A DNA stretch of 9,146 bases from positions 1-9,146 of the forward strand of contig JAGYOC010000132.1 of assembly GCA_018399795.1 (NCBI GenBank), given 5' to 3'. Shown piece after piece: positions 5,147 to 9,146 of the stretch; within the stretch, counting starts at the first letter, position 1, and the number at the start of each line of letters is the position of its first letter. The translations under genes were made by a program, and so were the position numbers. The stretch comes from Dehalococcoidales bacterium (GTDB taxonomy: Bacteria > Chloroflexota > Dehalococcoidia > Dehalococcoidales > UBA5760). A model generated the notes under the pieces. It had not been told where the DNA came from. It did not search any database and worked only from the letters and a program-made list of their open reading frames with translations.

Positions 5147-5662
5147 ATGGGAGAAGATAAGAGCACCTATACAGATCATGTGATTTCACTGCTGGTTTTT
5201 AACCACCCGGGAGTGTTATCTAAAATTACCAGTTTGATTACGCGACGGGGGTTTAATATCGACAGTATTGCCGCCGGGCCAACCAAAGAGAAGGATATGT
5301 TCCGGCTTACTATTATGGTAAAGGGGGATGACCGGAGTATTGAACAGATCCAGAAGCAGCTTTATAAGATTGTCGACACCTTTAAAATTATGACTATCCA
5401 CCCGGCACGCAAGGTTGAACGTGAAATCGGACTAATTAAAGTGAAGGCTCCCATGGGCGAACGGAACGAGGTGCTGCAGATGGTGAATGTTTTCAAAGGT
5501 TCCATACTTGACTCAAGTACCAGTGGCTTTGTTGTTGAGATAACCGGGAGCAGCGATAAGGTCGATTCCTTCATCAACATGTTCCCATCTAATCAGATTG
5601 TGGAAGTTGCCAGAACTGGAATTGTGGCGATGGATCGCTGGGAGAAAAACGGTGCATCCTGA
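5147..5662 (+). CDS. ilvH: Acetolactate synthase small, regulatory subunit
   Basis: This 171-residue protein has an N-terminal ACT domain (about 11-85), with NHPGVLSKI at 19-27 and RGFNIDSIA at 34-42. These are the turn and helix that bind valine in IlvH/IlvN proteins. A C-terminal ALS small-subunit domain (about 88-165) follows. The protein activates the catalytic subunit and confers feedback inhibition. The full two-domain length fits IlvH rather than the shorter one-domain IlvN or IlvM types. The AGGAGG ribosome binding site (5135-5140) overlaps the ilvB stop codon and lies 6 bases from the ATG, indicating close translational linkage in a fixed ratio with IlvB. The conserved Asn-His-Pro-Gly suggests that feedback sensitivity is kept. 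Confidence 0.95.
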   Translation: MGEDKSTYTDHVISLLVFNHPGVLSKITSLITRRGFNIDSIAAGPTKEKDMFRLTIMVKGDDRSIEQIQKQLYKIVDTFKIMTIHPARKVEREIGLIKVKAPMGERNEVLQMVNVFKGSILDSSTSGFVVEITGSSDKVDSFINMFPSNQIVEVARTGIVAMDRWEKNGAS

Positions 5663-5711
5663 GCTGCAGTGGAAAACAATAAAATCAATAAGTTTAGAAA
5701 TATAAACCTAA

Positions 5712-6722
<1,011 letters not shown>

Positions 6723-6732
6723 GGAGATAGAT

Positions 6733-8406
6733 ATGAGTAATCAGGTAAAGGTGTACGATACGACCCTGCGGGATGGTGCCCAGTCGGTGGGGGTCACCTT
6801 CTCTCTGCATGATAAATTGCGGGTGATGGAAGCCCTGGATGATATGGGAATGCACTATATCGAAGCCGGTTGGCCCGGTTCGAATCCGAAGGATGCGGCC
6901 TTTTTTGAGGCCGCCCAGTCCGTACAGCTGCGTAATTCACGTTTAGCTGCATTTGGTTCAACCCGTATGAAGAATACCAAAGTTGAGCAGGACCGCAATC
7001 TGGATTTGCTGCTGCGCAGCAATGTTCCGGTGATTACCATTTTTGGAAAGTCCTGGGATTTGCATGTGCTTGAGGCGTTGGGGACAAGTCCTGAAGAAAA
7101 TCTGGAGATGATCTACTCATCCGTACGTTACTTGAAATCGCGGGTGGATGAGGTAGTGTTCGATGCCGAACACTACTACGACGGGGTGAAAGCAAATCCA
7201 GAGTACGCCTTTGCCACTTTGAATGCGGCAGCCGAGGCGGGAGCGGATTGGCTGGTGCTGTGTGACACCAACGGAGGAACTCTCCCGGACGTCTTCCAGT
7301 ATGAGACAGAGAAGGTTATCGACCGCTACTCTGTGCCAATTGGCGTACACGCGCATAATGATTCTGATTCGGCTGTAGCAAACTCACTGTTAGGGGTGGG
7401 GGCCGGTGCGAAGATGGTACAGGGAACCATTAATGGTTTAGGTGAACGATGCGGGAACGCAAACTTGTGCAGTGTAGTGCCGAATTTGAGCCTGAAACAG
7501 TCCTACTCGACGGTCGGTAAGGAGAATATCAGCAAACTGCAGAAGGTCTCTCACTTTGTGTCGGAGATGTCAAATACTACCCCCATCGAGCACATGCCCT
7601 TTGTGGGACAGCATGCTTTCAGTCATAAGGGGGGCATCCACGTGTCAGCGGTTCGTAAAAATCCCTTGACCTACGAACACATTGACCCCGAGCTGGTAGG
7701 GAATAGTCGTTTTACCACTGTCTCAGAGCTCTCGGGAAAGAGTAATATTATTGAAAAGACAAAAAATATGGGGCTTGGTCAGGAGTTGAGCGGTGAGGCT
7801 GCCGGCAAGATTGTAGAGAAGGTAAAAGAGCTGGAGTCACAGGGGTATCACTTTGAGGGTGCGGAAGCCTCCTTCGAACTTCTTTCGGCAGCCCTGATGG
7901 GCTCATTGAAAGAGTACTTTACCCTGCACGGGTACCGAATCATGATCTGGAACAATGGGGATGGTAATACCTGGTCTGAAGCTACTATAAAAGCTTCGGT
8001 TCCGGAGGATGTATCCCATCAACAGGGACACAGTGAAGCTGTTGAACATACCTCGGCCGACGGCAGCGGACCGGTTGAGGCCTTGGATAAGGCCCTGCGA
8101 AAGGTACTGGAGAAGTTCTATCCGCATATTAAGAATACCCGCCTTACCGATTATAAGGTACGTATTTTAAACGAGGAATCGGGAACCTGCGCACTTACTC
8201 GGGTAATAATAAATACTTCCGATGAAGAGACCAGCTGGGGAACAGTGGGAGTTTCGGAAAATATTATCGAAGCCTCATGGCAGGCTTTGACTGATTCTCT
8301 TATTTACAAATTGAAAAAAGATGAGGCCAAACGGGCTGCTGACGGCGGAAAAACAGATGCGTCAGTTAATTATGGAAAGGAGCATGTATATGGGACGATA
8401 TATTAA
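6733..8406 (+). CDS. cimA: (R)-citramalate synthase
   Basis: This 557-residue member of the DRE-TIM/LeuA family has features of the CimA subgroup rather than IPMS. These are YDTTLRDGAQ at the N-terminus (Arg13, Asp14), EAGWPGSNPKD (44-54), FGSTR (74-78) and TIFGKSWDLHV (102-112). Metal ligands His206 and His208 lie in VHAHND, and NGLGERCGNANL is at 234-245. A C-terminal LeuA-type allosteric domain occupies about 375-540. CimA condenses pyruvate with acetyl-CoA to citramalate, which LeuCD and LeuB convert to 2-oxobutyrate. This gives isoleucine without threonine deaminase, and the allosteric domain normally senses isoleucine. AGGGAG (6721-6726) overlaps the ilvC stop, with 6-base spacing. The 3' end overlaps leuA by 17 bases. 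A homocitrate- or IPMS-like role is unlikely given the WPG and GKSWDLHV signatures. Confidence 0.93.
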   Translation: MSNQVKVYDTTLRDGAQSVGVTFSLHDKLRVMEALDDMGMHYIEAGWPGSNPKDAAFFEAAQSVQLRNSRLAAFGSTRMKNTKVEQDRNLDLLLRSNVPVITIFGKSWDLHVLEALGTSPEENLEMIYSSVRYLKSRVDEVVFDAEHYYDGVKANPEYAFATLNAAAEAGADWLVLCDTNGGTLPDVFQYETEKVIDRYSVPIGVHAHNDSDSAVANSLLGVGAGAKMVQGTINGLGERCGNANLCSVVPNLSLKQSYSTVGKENISKLQKVSHFVSEMSNTTPIEHMPFVGQHAFSHKGGIHVSAVRKNPLTYEHIDPELVGNSRFTTVSELSGKSNIIEKTKNMGLGQELSGEAAGKIVEKVKELESQGYHFEGAEASFELLSAALMGSLKEYFTLHGYRIMIWNNGDGNTWSEATIKASVPEDVSHQQGHSEAVEHTSADGSGPVEALDKALRKVLEKFYPHIKNTRLTDYKVRILNEESGTCALTRVIINTSDEETSWGTVGVSENIIEASWQALTDSLIYKLKKDEAKRAADGGKTDASVNYGKEHVYGTIY

Positions 8407-9146
8407 AATTTTTGACACTACATTACGCGATGGTGAACAGTCGCCGGGGGCTTCAATGACCCTCGATCAAAAGGTGGAAATGGCCGAGGCCCTTGAGAGC
8501 CTCGGGGTGGATGTGATTGAAGCCGGTTTTCCGGTCTCCTCCAAGGTACAGTTCGAGGCGGTGCGCCGCGTAGCCGAGACCCTCAAGAAGGCGGTGGTAG
8601 TCGGTCTCTCGCGCTGTGTTAAAAAGGACATCGATATCACCTACGAAGCGGTGAAAGATGCGGTACATCCGATGCTGCACCTCTTTATCGCCACCAGTCC
8701 GCTGCACCGAGAGTTCAAACTGAAAAAGGACCGCAGTCAGGTTCTTGAGTCGATAGCAACTCACCTCGATTATGCGAGTCAATATTTTGACCGTATAGAA
8801 TTTTCACCGGAAGATGCATCCCGCACCGAAACCGACTTTTTGTTGGAGGTGATTAAAACAGCGATAGCCCATGGGGCAACTACCATCAATATTCCCGATA
8901 CCGTGGGCTTTTCCATGCCCGACGAGTTCGGACAGTTAATCGAGAAGTTGGTGAAGGAGATTCCGGAATTCCAGAGTGGTGCAGTTGATCTTTCGGTGCA
9001 CTGCCACAACGATTTAGGCTTAGCGGCTGCCAACTCTCTTGCTGCGGTAAAGGCCGGTGCAAGCCAGGTTGAGGTGACCTTGAACGGAATCGGTGAGCGG
9101 GCCGGCAATTGTGCTCTGGAAGAGCTGGTGATGGGGCTGGAGGTCC
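8390..9146 (+). CDS. leuA: 2-isopropylmalate synthase, N-terminal part (3'-truncated by window edge)
   Basis: The frame opens at ATG 8390 and is still open at the last base, giving 252 codons of an enzyme usually about 500-520 residues long. It catalyses the first committed step of leucine synthesis, from 2-oxoisovalerate and acetyl-CoA. Visible motifs are FDTTLRDGEQSPGASM (8-23, Arg13/Asp14), EAGFPVSS (44-51), FSPEDASRTE (138-147), metal ligands His204 and His206 in VHCHNDLGLAAANS, and NGIGERAGNCALEE (232-245). These are typical of LeuA and differ from the neighbouring CimA. I chose ATG 8390 over ATG 8384 because AAGGAG (8377-8382) is 7 bases from the former and only 1 from the latter. The start lies inside the cimA reading frame, 17 bases of overlap, so translation is probably coupled. 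The C-terminal leucine-sensing domain is outside the window. Confidence 0.95.
   Translation, partial: MGRYIKIFDTTLRDGEQSPGASMTLDQKVEMAEALESLGVDVIEAGFPVSSKVQFEAVRRVAETLKKAVVVGLSRCVKKDIDITYEAVKDAVHPMLHLFIATSPLHREFKLKKDRSQVLESIATHLDYASQYFDRIEFSPEDASRTETDFLLEVIKTAIAHGATTINIPDTVGFSMPDEFGQLIEKLVKEIPEFQSGAVDLSVHCHNDLGLAAANSLAAVKAGASQVEVTLNGIGERAGNCALEELVMGLEV

Noticed and set aside
4908..5189. Minus-strand frames over the ilvB 3' end
   Set aside because: They overlap the strongly conserved AHAS C-terminus and the ilvH start in antisense; low-complexity translations without motifs.

Overview
The window looks like an ordinary bacterial chromosome of moderate GC. It contains no rRNA, tRNA, insertion sequence, CRISPR array or phage gene. 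The gene content (a serine-regulated-type HPr, a Gx/heptaprenyl-diphosphate-synthase-I-type membrane protein, class I ketol-acid reductoisomerase and citramalate synthase) would fit a free-living spirochaete or a related anaerobe. I infer this from family knowledge and cannot prove it from the sequence.

Left part (1-1161). The window opens inside a PfkB-family sugar kinase on the + strand, of which only the C-terminal 158 residues are present. It converges on a two-gene minus-strand unit: an HPr phosphocarrier protein followed by a small cupin. The HPr gene has no visible Shine-Dalgarno site. A good sigma70-type promoter lies so close to its ATG that the mRNA may be leaderless.

Middle part (1162-2965). 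A 343-base stretch carries a 16-bp inverted repeat, a doubtful 59-codon ORF and two consecutive hairpins. It leads into an unrecognised 79-residue protein and a 403-residue membrane protein. The membrane protein joins a Gx-type N-terminal half to a second membrane half that resembles an ECF-transporter T component.

Right part (2966-9146). This is a branched-chain amino acid operon: ilvB-ilvH-ilvC-cimA-leuA, with leuA cut by the window end. AHAS large and small subunits plus KARI form the common Ile/Val/Leu route. CimA makes the isoleucine precursor 2-oxobutyrate from pyruvate, via citramalate. LeuA opens the leucine branch. The operon is preceded by a 500-base leader that I regard as the most interesting object in the window. 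It holds a promoter and a 67-codon ORF with its own strong Shine-Dalgarno site. That ORF encodes an extremely Ile/Leu-rich peptide (16 Ile, 10 Leu, no Val, 7 of the 10 Leu codons being CTA). Downstream are three mutually exclusive pairing segments, two large hairpins, and a pyrimidine tract that can pair with the ilvB ribosome binding site. Together these look like a translation-sensing attenuator that reads Ile-tRNA and Leu-tRNA supply, matching the two branch-point enzymes (CimA and LeuA) in the operon.
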